From Thaumasiovibrio sp047250365 (GTDB taxonomy: Bacteria > Pseudomonadota > Gammaproteobacteria > Enterobacterales > Vibrionaceae), in contig NZ_JBLBVL010000020.1 of assembly GCF_047250365.1 (NCBI RefSeq), positions 1 to 64,000 on the forward strand: DNA of 64,000 bases. Direction: 5' to 3'. Numbering within the stretch: position 1 is the stretch's first letter; the number at the start of each line of letters is the position of its first letter. Positions 62,892 through 64,000 of the stretch are shown piece after piece. A program made the position numbers and the translations under genes. The notes beneath the pieces are model-generated. The model did no database searches and was not told the DNA's origin. It worked only from the letters and a program-made list of their open reading frames with translations.

Positions 62892-63800
62892 TTATTTCTT
62901 CTTACACATTGGGAAACCTAAAGCTTCACGTGAGGCGTAATAAGCTTCTGCTACCTGTTTTGTCAGGTTACGAATGCGCAAGATATAACGCTGACGCTCG
63001 GTCACAGAGATTGCTTTACGCGCATCAAGCAAGTTGAAGGCGTGACCCGCTTTAAGAATACGTTCATAGGCAGGCAGTGATAGCGGCGTCTCTAGTGCCA
63101 GTAGCTCTTGACACTCTTTTTCACACTGATCAAAGAAGGTGAATAAGAAGTCTACATCGGCATGCTCGAAGTTATATGTTGACTGTTCCACTTCGTTTTG
63201 GTGGAAAATGTCGCCATATGTAACTTTACCAAAAGGACCATCTGTCCAAACCAGGTCATAGACTGAATCTACACCTTGAATGTACATGGCTAGACGCTCG
63301 ATACCGTAGGTGATTTCGCCGGTAACAGGTTTACACTCTAAACCGCCGACTTGTTGGAAGTAGGTAAATTGAGTGACTTCCATGCCGTTGAGCCACACTT
63401 CCCAGCCCAAGCCCCATGCACCCAGTGTCGGGTTTTCCCAGTTGTCTTCTACAAAGCGAATATCATGAACTTGTGTATCGACACCTAAGGCTTCTAGTGA
63501 GCCTAGGTAAAGTTCCTGAATGTTATCGGGTGATGGCTTTAGAATGACCTGAAACTGATAGTAATGCTGTAGGCGGTTAGGGTTTTCACCATAGCGTCCG
63601 TCGGTTGGACGACGTGATGGTTGAACATAAGCCGCAGCGATTGGCTCTGGACCTAATGCGCGTAGACATGTCATTGGGTGTGAGGTACCAGCACCCACTT
63701 CCATGTCCAGTGGTTGTACTACGGTACAGCCTTGCTGGCCCCAGTAATCCTGCAGCGCGAGGATCATGCCCTGAAAAGTTTTGATGTCGTATTTGTGCAT
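62892..63800 (-). CDS. glyQ: glycyl-tRNA synthetase alpha subunit
   Basis: 302-residue catalytic subunit, class II aminoacyl-tRNA synthetase core. Family stretches are TFQGMILALQDYWGQQGC, VQPLDMEVGAGTSHPMT, and YVQPSRRPTDGRYGENPNR (motif-2 type), plus the C-terminal FPMCKKK. The frame opens with TTG at 63806; the ATG at 63798-63800 gives the usual start MHKYDIKTFQG. A leftward -10 TATAAT lies at 63850-63855, about 50 bp upstream. Confidence 0.97.
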   Translation of the reverse strand: MHKYDIKTFQGMILALQDYWGQQGCTVVQPLDMEVGAGTSHPMTCLRALGPEPIAAAYVQPSRRPTDGRYGENPNRLQHYYQFQVILKPSPDNIQELYLGSLEALGVDTQVHDIRFVEDNWENPTLGAWGLGWEVWLNGMEVTQFTYFQQVGGLECKPVTGEITYGIERLAMYIQGVDSVYDLVWTDGPFGKVTYGDIFHQNEVEQSTYNFEHADVDFLFTFFDQCEKECQELLALETPLSLPAYERILKAGHAFNLLDARKAISVTERQRYILRIRNLTKQVAEAYYASREALGFPMCKKK

Positions 63801-63849
63801 TGTCAACTTCGCGTGAAAATAGTGGATTGAAATGTGAAAATAACAGTCG

Positions 63850-63855
63850 ATTATA
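63850..63855 (-). promoter_or_regulatory. glyQS promoter -10 element
   Basis: Perfect leftward TATAAT about 50 bp before glyQ. No clear -35 is seen at the right distance. The remaining sequence to 64000 is AT-rich with no gene; no T-box or glycine riboswitch pattern is apparent. Confidence 0.5.
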
Positions 63856-64000
63856 CATTGACAGGCCGTGTCGGAGTAGGGGAAAACGCCTTTTTTATCA
63901 CCAATTTTTACAGTGCTGAGATATGTCCTTTGCTGCGTAATTTGACATAGTGTTAACAGAGTTGCTAATTATTCTACTATAATCGCGAAGAATACTATAT

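Noticed and set aside
63801..64000. Glycine riboswitch or T-box before glyQ
   Set aside because: No tandem aptamer core or T-box motif is visible; the leader appears to be only about 40-50 nt.
1..64000. CRISPR arrays, tRNA genes, IS elements, prophage
   Set aside because: No regularly spaced repeats, cloverleaf-like sequences, transposase or phage genes were recognised anywhere in the window.

Overview
The window is the replication-origin region of a gammaproteobacterial chromosome, almost certainly a member of the Vibrionaceae. The evidence is an E. coli/Vibrio-type oriC between mnmG (gidA) and mioC; the Vibrio-style order mioC-mnmE-yidC-yidD-rnpA-rpmH, a polar amino-acid ABC transporter, dnaA-dnaN-recF-gyrB-hsp20-avtA, then glyS-glyQ; and protein sequences (GyrB, DnaA, SrkA, YihD, AvtA) that read as Vibrio-like. 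The genus cannot be fixed by eye. A halophilic relative such as Salinivibrio or Grimontia is possible, but that is inference.

Layout. 1-310: divergent upstream region with tandem rRNA promoters (P1/P2) firing leftward out of the window. 325-5300: yrdA; the leftward tsaC-hemF-aroE-DUF1488 cluster; and purEK behind a perfect PurR box. 5335-8588: leftward lysM-dprA-smg-zinc-finger operon. 8710-14462: def-fmt-rsmB-trkA-trkH. 14499-19712: yqfA, a gap with a possible structured RNA, yihD, ccoG, srkA-dsbA, and a DUF523 gene. 19829-28080: comM divergent from ilvGMEDA with its leader peptide and attenuator. 28133-29143: two paralogous XRE-type regulators. 29399-38061: glmU and the atpIBEFHAGDC operon. 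38092-42305: parB-parA-rsmG-mnmG. 42306-42725: oriC. 42726-47123: mioC, mnmE, and rpmH-rnpA-yidD-yidC. 47324-49584: polar amino-acid ABC transporter. 49902-55919: dnaA-dnaN-recF-gyrB. 56125-60500: small heat-shock gene, avtA, and a periplasmic alpha-amylase. 60813-63800: glyQ-glyS.

How it fits together. The core is an origin/segregation module: oriC with DnaA boxes and three AT-rich 13-mers, dnaA-dnaN-recF-gyrB, parAB, and parS sites at 57008-57023 and 60337-60352 (perfect 16-mers) with a degenerate copy at 56732-56747. One perfect parS lies inside the alpha-amylase coding sequence. Around it sit growth-linked operons (ATP synthase, rRNA promoters, rpmH-rnpA, glycyl-tRNA synthetase, branched-chain amino acids, purines), as expected near a replication origin.

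I see no phage, IS element, CRISPR array, tRNA gene, toxin pair or defence island. The window is essentially core genome and I cannot support a dramatic new system in it. The least explained items are the tandem XRE regulators with a 31-bp palindrome upstream of the second, a candidate structured RNA at 15303-15542, a nested palindrome before yqfA, a candidate ROSE-type thermosensor before hsp20, and the parS-bearing amylase between avtA and glyS.
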